From an uncultured Erythrobacter sp. (lineage in GTDB: Bacteria; Pseudomonadota; Alphaproteobacteria; Sphingomonadales; Sphingomonadaceae), in contig CAMYIQ010000006.1 of the NCBI GenBank assembly GCA_947258465.1, positions 1 to 36,691 of the forward strand: a stretch of DNA of 36,691 nucleotides, in the 5' to 3' direction. Shown here in pieces: positions 9,072-16,498 of this stretch. The notes under the pieces are model-generated. The model made no database searches, was not told where the DNA came from, and worked only from the letters and a program-made list of their open reading frames with translations. The translations under genes were made by a program, and so were the position numbers. The first letter of the stretch is position 1; every line of letters begins with the position of its first letter.

Positions 9072-9575
9072 ATGAGACCATCAGAAGACCGCTACGAAGT
9101 CGAGGAGGACGCAGCGCCGCTCGACATGCTGGTCGCATTGTTCGAAGCGCGCGGTTGGCCCTGCGATTCGACTCCGACCGAAATGAGCGGGGAAATCCAG
9201 GGGAGCTGGACCAAATACCAAGTGCGCGGCATCTGGCGCCTCGACGATATGGTGCTGCAGATCCTCTGCCTGCCCGACATCCGGATTTCGACGGACAAGC
9301 TGGCGCCCGCGCACGAACTGGTCAGTCTGGTGAACGAGCAGATGTGGCTCGGCCACTTCGACATCTGGTCGAATGGCGGCGTGCTGCTTTACCGCAACGC
9401 TACCATGCTGGGCGACGATGGGTTGCTCAGCCTGGGCCAGGCGCAGGCGCTGGTGGAAATCGCCGTCGACGAATGCGACCGGTTCTATCCCGCGTTCCAG
9501 TTCGTCTTGTGGGGAGGGCGCACGCCTTCGGAAGCGCTGGAAGCGGCCATGGTCGACGCGGCGGGCGAGGCCTGA
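9072..9575 (+). CDS. YbjN domain-containing protein
   Basis: The 167-residue product resembles the YbjN family, small type-III-secretion-chaperone-like folds of unclear biochemical role that in enterobacteria affect motility and stress responses. Visible hallmarks are an N-terminal DMLVALFEARGWPC helix, the WTKYQVRGIWRLDD strand region, VSLVNEQMWLGHFDIW, and the C-terminal segment ECDRFYPAFQFVLWGG. No signal peptide or membrane span is seen, so it is probably cytoplasmic. I chose ATG 9072, which has AGGGGA about 8 bases upstream; an earlier in-frame ATG at 9012 lacks such a site. The family assignment rests on pattern recall. Confidence 0.75.
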   Translation: MRPSEDRYEVEEDAAPLDMLVALFEARGWPCDSTPTEMSGEIQGSWTKYQVRGIWRLDDMVLQILCLPDIRISTDKLAPAHELVSLVNEQMWLGHFDIWSNGGVLLYRNATMLGDDGLLSLGQAQALVEIAVDECDRFYPAFQFVLWGGRTPSEALEAAMVDAAGEA

Positions 9576-9634
9576 CCCGAGCCCTGGCAAACGGTTGATT
9601 GCCATTAGGGTTAACCGATCCGGTTTCGCTTGAA

Positions 9635-9691
9635 ATCGGGGGGCAAAACCCCGATATTCCCGTTCAGGAGCAGGGCGTATCTTCGCGCTGC
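9635..9691 (+). other. two hairpins in the leader of the YbhL-family gene
   Basis: The 135-base gap upstream of the Bax-inhibitor-like gene contains two strong inverted repeats. The first is ATCGGGG / CCCCGAT (9635-9641 and 9649-9655, 7-base loop). The second is GCAGGGCG / CGCGCTGC (9670-9677 and 9684-9691) with one internal mismatch, ending just before the AGAGGAG ribosome-binding site. A structured element named the ybhL motif has been described upstream of this gene family in alphaproteobacteria. I cannot confirm a match to its consensus, so this is only a candidate regulatory leader. Confidence 0.4.
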
Positions 9692-9710
9692 CAAGAGGAG
9701 TTGCATCAAG

Positions 9711-10451
9711 ATGGCCAATTGGAACGACACCGACCAGAGGCAGGGCTTCGGCACCGTGCCGCGCGCTGGCGACGCCGTTGCCAGGCAAGAAACATTCGAC
9801 GCTGGGCTGCGCAAGCACATGCTGTCGATCTACAATTACATGACTTCGGGCGTATTGCTGACCGGCATCGTCGCCTTGTTAACTGCGCGGAGCGGCCTTG
9901 CGCTGACCTTCGCCAGCGGTCCGCTGATGTGGATCGTTGCCTTGGCTCCGCTTGGATTCGTCCTTGCGATGAGTTTCGGCCTCAACAAGATGAGCAGGGG
10001 CACTCTGCAGGTGCTTTTCTGGTCTTTCGCGATCGTCATGGGTCTGTCGATGTCGACGATCTTCCTGCGGTTTACCGGGGAATCGATCGCCGCCACCTTC
10101 TTCGCCACTGCGGGCGCATTCGCCGGTCTCAGCCTGTTCGGCTATACGACCAAGAAGAACCTTCAGGGCTTCGGCACCTTCCTCGTGATGGGTGTCATCG
10201 GCCTGTTGATCGCCATGGTGATCAATATCTTTCTCCAGTCGAGCACGATGCAGCTGGCCATCAGCTTCATCGGGGTGCTGATCTTCGCGGGCCTCACCGC
10301 CTACGACACGCAACGTTTGAAGCGCGAGTATCAATATCTGCGCGGCACCGAGTTCGCCGGCAAGGCGATCATCATGGGCGCGCTGAGCCTTTATCTCGAT
10401 TTCATCAATATGTTCATGTTCCTGCTGCAGTTCATGGGCAACCGCGAATAG
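9711..10451 (+). CDS. Bax inhibitor-1 / YccA (YbhL) family membrane protein
   Basis: This 246-residue polytopic inner-membrane protein has about seven hydrophobic spans and the BI-1 (TMBIM) features: YNYMTSGVLLTGIVAL in the first span, the FTGESIAATFF region, LIFAGLTAYDTQRLK with the conserved Asp near the sixth span, and the terminal LYLDFINMFMFLLQFMGNRE. Family members are proton-sensitive calcium-leak or stress-related channels; the bacterial role is uncertain. The N-terminal tail (residues 1-35) is soluble. Start ATG 9711 follows AGAGGAG with good spacing and excludes an upstream extension from 9630 that would read through the leader hairpins. A clear terminator follows the gene. Confidence 0.92.
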   Translation: MANWNDTDQRQGFGTVPRAGDAVARQETFDAGLRKHMLSIYNYMTSGVLLTGIVALLTARSGLALTFASGPLMWIVALAPLGFVLAMSFGLNKMSRGTLQVLFWSFAIVMGLSMSTIFLRFTGESIAATFFATAGAFAGLSLFGYTTKKNLQGFGTFLVMGVIGLLIAMVINIFLQSSTMQLAISFIGVLIFAGLTAYDTQRLKREYQYLRGTEFAGKAIIMGALSLYLDFINMFMFLLQFMGNRE

Positions 10452-10489
10452 AGCCAAGCTGCTCGTCGCACGTAGGAATCGTCTGATCG

Positions 10490-10526
10490 TGCCCGGGGTG
10501 CAATCGGCATCCCGGGCATTTTCTTT
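10490..10526 (+). terminator. intrinsic terminator after the Bax inhibitor-1 family gene
   Basis: TGCCCGGGGTGC (10490-10501) pairs with GCATCCCGGGCA (10507-10518) around the loop AATCG, giving a 12-bp stem with one G-T wobble. It is followed directly by TTTTCTTT (10519-10526). This is the best-formed Rho-independent terminator in the window and closes the transcription unit ending at 10451. Confidence 0.85.
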
Positions 10527-10620
10527 GCCCGCAGGTCAGGCTAGACAGTCGGCTTCATCCCCCGTCAAGGGAGAGCGGGGCAGGATGAACGCCAGCTTTA
10601 TCGAGGAGGGTCAGCGGGCC

Positions 10621-11517
10621 ATGAGCCGCGTTTCAAAACACACCATTCGTATAGCGGCCATTGCCGCTAGTCTGGCTGCACTTGGTGCGTGTGCCACACC
10701 GCCTCCGCCGCCTCCGCCGCCACCTCCCCCGCCCGTGCAGGCGGTTCCGGTTCGCCCGTTGCCACCGGGCCAGGCATCCTATGCCATGGCCATTCCGCCC
10801 GTGAATTCCATGGGGATGCGCGAAACCGTCAATCTCGGGATTTCCGACGACGAAAAGGTCTGGCATTTCCGTTCTGCGTGGAACGTCGCCGCGCTTAATT
10901 GCCTCGATGCGCGGTATCAGCCGATACTCGATGCCTATAGCAGCTACATCAAGGATTACGCGCGGCCGCTGAAGCGCGTCAACGACCGTATCGACGCCGA
11001 CTATCGCCGCGAATATCGTGCCAGGCGGGCAGCCATTCGGGCGCGCGAGAGTCAGATGACGATGGTTTACAACTATTTCGCACTGCCTCCGGCGCGGTCC
11101 GATTTCTGCCGCACGGCCTTGGGCATTTCGCAGCAATATCTCGCTTCCGATCAGGTCGATCCGGAAGCCTTCGCGCTGGCGAATTTCACGGCTTTCGAAG
11201 GCCCGTTCGAGCGTTTCTTCAAGGCTTACGAAGAATATGAGCGCGAATCCGCCGCCTGGGACGCTCGTTATGGCGAGCGCTACGGCGCTTCTCAGCCGGG
11301 CTATGTCGCCGTGCGCAACGCCCGCCGGGACCGGCTGCCGCAGCCCGGTCAGGATCCGAAACTGCTGACCGCTCAGCCGTTGCAGGAAAGCACCGTGGTC
11401 GATCCCGAAAGCGGGGCGTCGATCCCGGTCGTTCCGGTCGATGAGACTCGTGCCTCGGTCCCCGTCGTGCAGCCGATCCCCAACGATGCGGGAGCCGACG
11501 ATACACCGCAGGCGTAA
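10621..11517 (+). CDS. predicted lipoprotein with polyproline tract, function unknown
   Basis: The 298-residue product starts with a short signal sequence ending in the lipobox LGAC, with the modified cysteine at residue 24, so it is expected to be a membrane-anchored periplasmic lipoprotein. Directly after the anchor comes a run of 12 consecutive prolines (bases 10699-10734). A globular segment of no recognised family follows, containing WHFRSAWNVAALNCL, an Arg/Tyr-rich helix (about 115-145), and paired cysteines, then a low-complexity tail rich in Val, Pro and Asp. I chose ATG 10621 because GAGGAGGG lies upstream and because the lipobox then sits at a normal distance; in-frame starts at 10489 and 10585 would bury it. 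It is monocistronic between two hairpin regions. Confidence 0.8.
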   Translation: MSRVSKHTIRIAAIAASLAALGACATPPPPPPPPPPPPVQAVPVRPLPPGQASYAMAIPPVNSMGMRETVNLGISDDEKVWHFRSAWNVAALNCLDARYQPILDAYSSYIKDYARPLKRVNDRIDADYRREYRARRAAIRARESQMTMVYNYFALPPARSDFCRTALGISQQYLASDQVDPEAFALANFTAFEGPFERFFKAYEEYERESAAWDARYGERYGASQPGYVAVRNARRDRLPQPGQDPKLLTAQPLQESTVVDPESGASIPVVPVDETRASVPVVQPIPNDAGADDTPQA

Positions 11518-11534
11518 CCGATAGAGGCTTTTCA

Positions 11535-11589
11535 GGCGCGCCGCCTTTCGCTAGACGGCGCGCCGCGCATCGCCCAAGCTTGCGATGCG
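11535..11589 (+). other. two tandem GC-rich hairpins between the lipoprotein gene and tRNA-Ala
   Basis: GGCGCGCCG and CGGCGCGCC (11535-11543 and 11556-11564) form a perfect 9-bp stem with a 12-base loop. They are followed at once by CGCATCGC / GCGATGCG (11566-11573 and 11582-11589, 8-base loop). Neither is followed by a T-run, so they are not classical intrinsic terminators. They may still end lipoprotein transcription or insulate the tRNA gene. Confidence 0.5.
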
Positions 11590-11602
11590 GGAAACCTGGA
11601 AC

Positions 11603-11678
<76 letters not shown>

Positions 11679-11700
11679 GGAACTTCTCTGCAAATGATGT

Positions 11701-12576
11701 TTAGCGGGCGCCGAAAGTCCACCCTTCGATGCGTGCGATCGACGCGGTCATTCCATCGGGCGACCAGCGAGCGGGATCGTCGGCAACGGCGCGCAGCCAG
11801 GCGGCGGTCAACAGAGCGTCGGTCGAATGGTCGTCGATGGCGCCCTCTGCGTTTACACGGTCGGAGCCAAGCTTCTCCAGCGCCTCGTTGAGCGCTTCGA
11901 AGCTACGCATTTTGGCTTTCCCTGCACTTCGCCCGGCTTCCAGGGCGGCAAGGCTGGTGTAAATCTCAACCAGGACCGAGCCTGACCGGGGCAGGGTATC
12001 GATCGGCCATACCGGCACGTGCCCGCGCAAATGGTGGAGCATCCGCATGCCCGTGAGGCTCGATTTGCCGACCTGCGCCGCGCCAACCAGATTGAAGTTC
12101 GAATAGGGCTTGCAGCCCATGGCGGCCTGGGCGTGCTCGGTCACGCGGAAGCGGCCGCGCCCGTGCTCTGCCCCGTCGCAGCCGAAATAGGACCCGGTCT
12201 TGCTGCCATTGCGGAAGTAAGGGGCGAAATCGGGATGATCGACGAAGGCTTGCGCGCCAAGATTGGGGTCGCTCGTGCAGATATCGTCGATCAGCGCCCA
12301 CAGCGCGGGTGCGTCGGGCAGGAGCACGTCCTGCCGGGGAAAATAGGCGCCGCAATCGGCAAAGGGCAATGCGATACCAAGGTCGAGCCCGACCAGCGTG
12401 TCGCCGGGCAGGTCCTCGCGCAGCAGCGCCAGCACATCCTCGCGCGACCAGCCTCGCCCCGGATCGACCAGCACTGGCGGCCCGCCATCGGCATGGGCGA
12501 TTGCCAGCGCGATTCCCTTTTGCACCGGCCCCTTCGCGCCCGACCAATCGATCGCAAGAAAGTGGCGGAACCTCAC
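11701..12576 (-). CDS. conserved hypothetical protein, RNase H-like (DUF429-type) fold suspected
   Basis: The 291-residue product has an N-terminal beta-strand motif FLAIDWSGAKG followed later by LVGLDLGIALPF. Two aspartates after hydrophobic strands like this are typical of RNase H/actin-like folds such as the DUF429 group. The rest includes FVDHPDFAPYFRNG, AAQVGKSSLTGMR and a C-terminal helical DDHSTDALLTAAWLRAV segment resembling the end of DUF429 proteins. No catalytic role is established. I chose GTG 12576 because it overlaps the rarA stop as GTGA, implying coupling; an upstream TTG at 12603 would lie inside rarA. It forms a two-gene leftward operon with rarA and converges on tRNA-Ala. 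Confidence 0.7.
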   Translation of the reverse strand: MRFRHFLAIDWSGAKGPVQKGIALAIAHADGGPPVLVDPGRGWSREDVLALLREDLPGDTLVGLDLGIALPFADCGAYFPRQDVLLPDAPALWALIDDICTSDPNLGAQAFVDHPDFAPYFRNGSKTGSYFGCDGAEHGRGRFRVTEHAQAAMGCKPYSNFNLVGAAQVGKSSLTGMRMLHHLRGHVPVWPIDTLPRSGSVLVEIYTSLAALEAGRSAGKAKMRSFEALNEALEKLGSDRVNAEGAIDDHSTDALLTAAWLRAVADDPARWSPDGMTASIARIEGWTFGAR

Positions 12577-13889
12577 TCGCGCTCGCGCCGCAGCTTGTCC
12601 CAATAGTCGAGCCGTTTCTTAACCTCGCGCTCGAAGCCGCGCTCGACCGGCTCGTAATAGCGTTGCGGCTCCAGCTCGTCGGGCCAGTAATTGTCGCCCG
12701 AAAAGCCGCCTTCCGCGTCGTGATCGTAGCTGTAGCCCGAACCATAGCCGATATCCTTCATCAGCTTGGTCGGCGCGTTGAGGATGTTCTGCGGCGGCAT
12801 CAGGCTGCCGGTTTCCTTCGCCGATTTGAACGAAGCTTTCTGCGCCTTGTAGACCGCATTCGATTTGGGCGCGGTGGCGAGATAGGTGCAGGCCTGGACC
12901 AGCGCGAGCTCGCCTTCGGGGCTGCCGAGGAATTCGTAGGCGTCCTTGGCTGCCATGCATTGGACCAGCGCCTGCGGGTCCGCCATGCCGATATCTTCCA
13001 CCGCCATGCGCACGAGGCGGCGGGCAAGGAAGCGCGGCTCCTCGCCGGCAGTGAGCATCCGGGCGAGGTAATAGAGGCTCGCCTGAACGTCGCTTCCTCG
13101 TACCGCTTTGTGGAGCGCGGAAATCAGGTTGTAGTGCCCCTCGCGGTCCTTGTCGTAAACCGCCACACGGCGTTGCAGGAACTTGCCCAGCTCCGCCGCA
13201 TCGAGCGGCTCTTCGATCTTCGCATTATAGAGCGTTTCGGCCTGGTTGAGCAGGAAGCGCCCGTCGCCATCCGCGCTTCCCACCAGCGCATCGCGCGCCT
13301 CGGGCGCAAGGGGAAGGGGGCCTTCGAGCTTCTCTGCCCGGTCGAGCAACTGGCCCAGCGCATCATGGTCGAGCCGCTGGAGGATCAGTACCTGCGCACG
13401 GCTGAGCAGCGCGGCATTGAGCGCGAAGCTGGGGTTTTCGGTCGTCGCGCCGATCAGCGTCACTGTGCCGCGCTCGACGAAGGGCAGGAAACCGTCCTGC
13501 TGCGCGCGGTTGAAGCGGTGGATTTCGTCCACGAACAGCAGCGTACGCTGGCCCGCTTCGGCCGCCTTGTCGGCGGCGGCGAAAGCTTTCTTGAGGTCGG
13601 CGACGCCGCTGAACACAGCGCTGACGCTTTCGAAGCGCATGCCCACGCTGTCGGCCAGCAGGCGCGCGATGGTGGTCTTCCCGGTGCCGGGCGGCCCCCA
13701 CAGGATCATGCTGGAAAGGCGGCCCGCCGCCACCATCCGCCCGATCGCGCCCTCCGGCTCGGTCAGATGATCCTGCCCGATCACCTCGCCGAGATTTGCG
13801 GGGCGCAGCCGGTCGGCCAACGGCGCATCCTCGCGCGGGGTGTCGGGAGCTTGTGCCTGGGGCAGGTCGTCGGGAAACAAATCGGCCAT
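12573..13889 (-). CDS. rarA: replication-associated recombination protein A (RarA/MgsA)
   Basis: RarA is a clamp-loader-like AAA+ ATPase that acts at stalled replication forks. The 438-residue product has the Walker A motif GPPGTGKTT, Walker B LLFVDEIHRFN, sensor I GATTENPSF, and the C-terminal MgsA tetramerisation region with MPPQNILNAPTKLMK and GYSYDHDAEGGF. The N-terminal MADLFPDDLP and PLADRLRP segments are usual for the family. I chose ATG 13889; in-frame starts upstream cross the divergent padR promoter region. It is divergent from padR and overlaps the downstream hypothetical gene by four bases. Confidence 0.96.
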   Translation of the reverse strand: MADLFPDDLPQAQAPDTPREDAPLADRLRPANLGEVIGQDHLTEPEGAIGRMVAAGRLSSMILWGPPGTGKTTIARLLADSVGMRFESVSAVFSGVADLKKAFAAADKAAEAGQRTLLFVDEIHRFNRAQQDGFLPFVERGTVTLIGATTENPSFALNAALLSRAQVLILQRLDHDALGQLLDRAEKLEGPLPLAPEARDALVGSADGDGRFLLNQAETLYNAKIEEPLDAAELGKFLQRRVAVYDKDREGHYNLISALHKAVRGSDVQASLYYLARMLTAGEEPRFLARRLVRMAVEDIGMADPQALVQCMAAKDAYEFLGSPEGELALVQACTYLATAPKSNAVYKAQKASFKSAKETGSLMPPQNILNAPTKLMKDIGYGSGYSYDHDAEGGFSGDNYWPDELEPQRYYEPVERGFEREVKKRLDYWDKLRRERE

Positions 13890-13934
13890 TGGTCGGCTGA
13901 CATAGGGCCTTCGCAGAGGATTTGCAGGGGCCTC

Positions 13935-13978
13935 TTGCACATCGCGGATTACGATATATCTTAGAGCTATCGAAGATA
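13935..13978 (+). promoter_or_regulatory. padR promoter with overlapping palindromic operator
   Basis: In the 106-base gap between rarA and padR there is TTGCAC (13935-13940), 16 bases before TATCTT (13957-13962), a possible -35/-10 pair. TATCTT is also the left arm of a perfect inverted repeat with AAGATA (13973-13978), separated by 10 bases. AT-rich dyads of this kind are the usual PadR operator form, so autorepression is likely. The site could also affect rarA. Confidence 0.5.
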
Positions 13979-13995
13979 ACTCAAGGATGCGTAAC

Positions 13996-14622
13996 ATGCA
14001 CAAGGCTCACAAATGGCGGAAAATGCGCCGAATGGGTGGCTGGCCGTTTATGGCGGCCATGATGGCAGAGGCCGAATGCCGCGACGGAATGGGCGCATCG
14101 GCGAAATTCGGTGGCCCCGGCTGGACTTTCGATTTCGGCCCGCGCGGTGGCGGACGGCGTCGGCGCCGCATGTTCGGCTCGGGCGAGTTGCGGCTGGTGC
14201 TGCTCAAGCTCGTCGCCGACGAACCGCGCCACGGATACGAACTGATCAAGGCGATCGAGGAGCTGACCGGGGGCGCTTATGCACCGAGCCCCGGCACGAT
14301 CTATCCCACGCTCTCGCTGCTCGAGGACGAAGGCGCGATCGTGCAGGCTGCGGGTGACGAGACCCGCAAGGCCTATGAAGCGACCGAAGCCGGCAAGACC
14401 GAACTGGCGGAACGGACCGACGAGGTCGAGGCCATATTCGAGCGGCTTTCGGGCCATGGCGAACATCGCCGCGCCTTTGCCACACCGGAAATGTTCCGCG
14501 CGGCGGGCAATCTTGCCAGCGTGCTCAAGAACAAAGCGCGATCGGGTCGGCTCGACGAAAAGACGGTGCAGGAAATCGTCAATCTGGTCGACGAACTGGC
14601 GAAGAAGATCGAGCGGCTCTGA
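13996..14622 (+). CDS. PadR family transcriptional regulator
   Basis: The 208-residue product has a PadR winged-helix domain (about 60-130): GELRLVLLKLVADEPRHGYELIKAIEEL, APSPGTIYPTLSLLEDEG and the wing with KAYEATEAGK. A dimerising coiled coil follows in the C-terminal part, ending LVDELAKKIERL. The first 55 residues are an odd Met/Arg/Gly/Trp-rich extension (FDFGPRGGGRRRRR), possibly extra DNA or ligand contact. I chose ATG 13996 because AAGGA (13983-13987) lies eight bases upstream; the nearby ATG 13987 would overlap that site. Family members sense phenolics, drugs or stress; no ligand can be inferred. The small membrane protein downstream could be a target. Confidence 0.9.
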   Translation: MHKAHKWRKMRRMGGWPFMAAMMAEAECRDGMGASAKFGGPGWTFDFGPRGGGRRRRRMFGSGELRLVLLKLVADEPRHGYELIKAIEELTGGAYAPSPGTIYPTLSLLEDEGAIVQAAGDETRKAYEATEAGKTELAERTDEVEAIFERLSGHGEHRRAFATPEMFRAAGNLASVLKNKARSGRLDEKTVQEIVNLVDELAKKIERL

Positions 14623-14641
14623 GCGCGTCCTATTGGCTATC

Positions 14642-14671
14642 GGCGGGCAGAAGTGCTATTTCTACCCGCCG
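14642..14671 (+). repeat. imperfect inverted repeat downstream of padR
   Basis: GGCGGG-C-AGAA (14642-14652) pairs with TTCT-A-CCCGCC (14661-14671) with a single C/A mismatch and an 8-base loop. It lies 19 bases after the padR stop and 25 bases before the next start. It has no T-run, so it may be an attenuating hairpin or an operator. Confidence 0.45.
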
Positions 14672-14696
14672 GGTGGCCGATGGGGAGATATCCAAC

Positions 14697-15149
14697 ATGA
14701 ATACTGTCGCAAAGACGCCGTGGCACTTATGGGCAGTAGGGTTCGTGACGCTGCTGTGGAACGGGTTCGGTGCCTACGACTATCTTATGTCGAAGGCCGA
14801 GAACCGCGACTATCTCGAAGGCATGATGGAGCCGACGGGCGTGACGGTCGATGCCGCCATCGCCTATATGGACGCCATGCCCCTATGGGCGAATATTGCC
14901 TGGGGCTTGGGCGTATGGGCCGCCGTCGCCGGTTCGCTTCTCCTGCTCCTGCGCAGCCGCTTCGCCCTACATGCCTTCGTTTTGTCGCTGGTGGGGCTGG
15001 TGTTCGGCATGATCCATCAATGGACCAACCCGATGCCGGGGATGACCGATTCGACGACGCCGATCATCTTCACCTTCGTAATCTTTGCGATCACGATCTT
15101 TCTCGTGTGGTATGCGCGCAGGATGATGACGGCCGGCGTTCTGCGCTGA
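14697..15149 (+). CDS. small four-span inner membrane protein, function unknown
   Basis: The 150-residue product has four predicted membrane spans (about 8-28, 64-84, 88-108 and 121-142). It also has short loops carrying YDYLMSKAENRDYLEGM and the WTNPMPGMTDSTTP segment. Similar small proteins are common and mostly unannotated in sphingomonads. I chose ATG 14697, which has a GGGGAGA ribosome-binding site about ten bases upstream. It follows padR by 74 bases, including an inverted repeat, and converges on the glycosyltransferase gene with only four bases between the stops. Membrane proteins next to PadR genes are often regulated by them, but nothing in the sequence proves that here. Confidence 0.8.
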   Translation: MNTVAKTPWHLWAVGFVTLLWNGFGAYDYLMSKAENRDYLEGMMEPTGVTVDAAIAYMDAMPLWANIAWGLGVWAAVAGSLLLLLRSRFALHAFVLSLVGLVFGMIHQWTNPMPGMTDSTTPIIFTFVIFAITIFLVWYARRMMTAGVLR

Positions 15150-15153
15150 TCGC

Positions 15154-16326
15154 CTAGCTTGCGGCTGCGCGCTCTTCGTGCAGTCGCAGATAGGTTTCGA
15201 CCACCGCCTGATTGATTGCGTCCCACGAATAGGCGCGTGCCGCTTCCTCTCCATTCGCGCCGTGCTGCAGCCGTAGCGCATCGTCGGTGCAATAGGGGGC
15301 AAGCGCTTCGGCGCAGGCAGGGGCGAAGATATCGGGTTTGCCCGGTGGGACCAGCCGCCCGGTCTCGCCATCGGCAACCAGGCTTGCCGCACCCGTGGCG
15401 CCAGCGGCCACCACGGGCAGTCCGCAGGCCATCGCCTCCAGCGTAACGTTGCCGAAGGTCTCGGTAATCGACGGGTTGAAGAAGATGTCGCCGCTGGCGA
15501 GCGCCATGCCGAGGTCCTTGCCGGTCTTGAACCCGGCAAAGATACCGCCGGGCAGTGCCTTTTCGAACCATCCGCGCGCCGGGCCGTCGCCGATCACCAG
15601 AACCTTGTGCGGCACCTGACGCCTGCGCAGTTGAACGATGGTCTCGGCAAAGACGTCGAGGCCCTTTTCCATCACCAGTCGCCCGAGAAAAACGATCGCG
15701 ACATCGTCATCGGCAAGGCCCTGCGCGCGCCGCCATTCGAGATCGCGCTTCGACGGGTCGAACACGGCCCGATCGACGCCGCGCGACCAGATGCTGATAT
15801 CATCATGCATCTGCTGCGCCTTCAATTCGGCGATCTGGCTTTGCGACGGTGCGACCAGCGCATCGCAGCGGCCATAGAAACGGCGCAGGATCGCCTCGAC
15901 CGCGGGTTCGAGAAAGCCGAGGCCGTAATATCGCGGATAGGTTTCGAAGCGCGTATGAACCGAAGCGAGGACGGGAATATCGCGCTGGCGTGCCCATTTC
16001 AGCGCCCCATGCGCCACCGGGTCCGGCGATGCGAGGTGCAGCATGTTCGGCGCGTACTTCGCCAGATCATCGCGCACGCGATCGTCGATCCACAGCGGCA
16101 GGCGATATTCGCCCCGTCCTTTGACCGGCATGCGGACATTGGGAACATCGACCAGATCGCCGGTTGCGGGAAAATCGGGTTCCGCCACCACCGGCGAATA
16201 CACGCGCAGCGCGGCCCCCTGCCTGAGCAGATAGTCGGCCAGCCGGTTCAAGGCCTGATTCGCGCCGTCCCGGGTGTAATTGTAGTTTCCGCTGAACAAA
16301 GCGATGCGAAGGTCGGTAACATTCAT
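15154..16326 (-). CDS. glycosyltransferase family 4 (GT-B fold)
   Basis: The 390-residue product is a retaining GT-B transferase of the GT4/GT1 group. The N-terminal acceptor domain begins with RIALFSGNYNYTRDGANQAL and includes PVLASVHTRFETYP. The C-terminal donor domain has IVFLGRLVMEKGLDVF, VLVIGDGPARGW and the donor-binding EX7E motif in NPSITETFGNVTLEAMACGLPVV. It resembles GDP-mannose-dependent mannosyltransferases that act on glycolipids, but the donor cannot be assigned from sequence alone. It is cytoplasmic or peripheral to the inner membrane. It stands alone leftward, divergent from serC across a 172-base gap. Confidence 0.85.
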   Translation of the reverse strand: MNVTDLRIALFSGNYNYTRDGANQALNRLADYLLRQGAALRVYSPVVAEPDFPATGDLVDVPNVRMPVKGRGEYRLPLWIDDRVRDDLAKYAPNMLHLASPDPVAHGALKWARQRDIPVLASVHTRFETYPRYYGLGFLEPAVEAILRRFYGRCDALVAPSQSQIAELKAQQMHDDISIWSRGVDRAVFDPSKRDLEWRRAQGLADDDVAIVFLGRLVMEKGLDVFAETIVQLRRRQVPHKVLVIGDGPARGWFEKALPGGIFAGFKTGKDLGMALASGDIFFNPSITETFGNVTLEAMACGLPVVAAGATGAASLVADGETGRLVPPGKPDIFAPACAEALAPYCTDDALRLQHGANGEEAARAYSWDAINQAVVETYLRLHEERAAAS

Positions 16327-16421
16327 CGCGGCCCTTTACGGAACTGACGGCCGTTTGGCGAGGGGGAGCCGGTCGTGTGCGTGCCGCGTTTCGTCGCTGC
16401 ATAACTATTTCGCATTGACTT

Positions 16422-16498
16422 GTTGCGGCGCAACATTAGTGCGGTCGGCGGGCCACGCGGTCCCAACGCCGCGCGAGCTCTCTGTAAGGAGAGAATAC
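16422..16498 (+). promoter_or_regulatory. structured leader upstream of serC, candidate serC RNA element
   Basis: Three hairpins can be drawn before serC. They are GTTGC-GGC-GCAAC (16422-16434), a compound stem CGGCG-GGCC...GGTC-CGCCG (16446-16471, loop ACGC, four-base bulge), and CTCTC...GAGAG (16478-16482 and 16489-16493). The last buries the AAGGAG ribosome-binding site of serC. A conserved serC RNA motif upstream of serC in alphaproteobacteria is established in the literature. The stem over the Shine-Dalgarno site and the serC-serA order fit it, but I could not align the consensus. Confidence 0.5.

Noticed and set aside
12309..13964. Long plus-strand frame (551 codons) over rarA
   Set aside because: It is antisense to rarA and composed of repetitive Arg/His-rich sequence with no domain.
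16415..16420. TTGACT as the -35 of the serC promoter
   Set aside because: No acceptable -10 lies 15-19 bases downstream, so no promoter was called.
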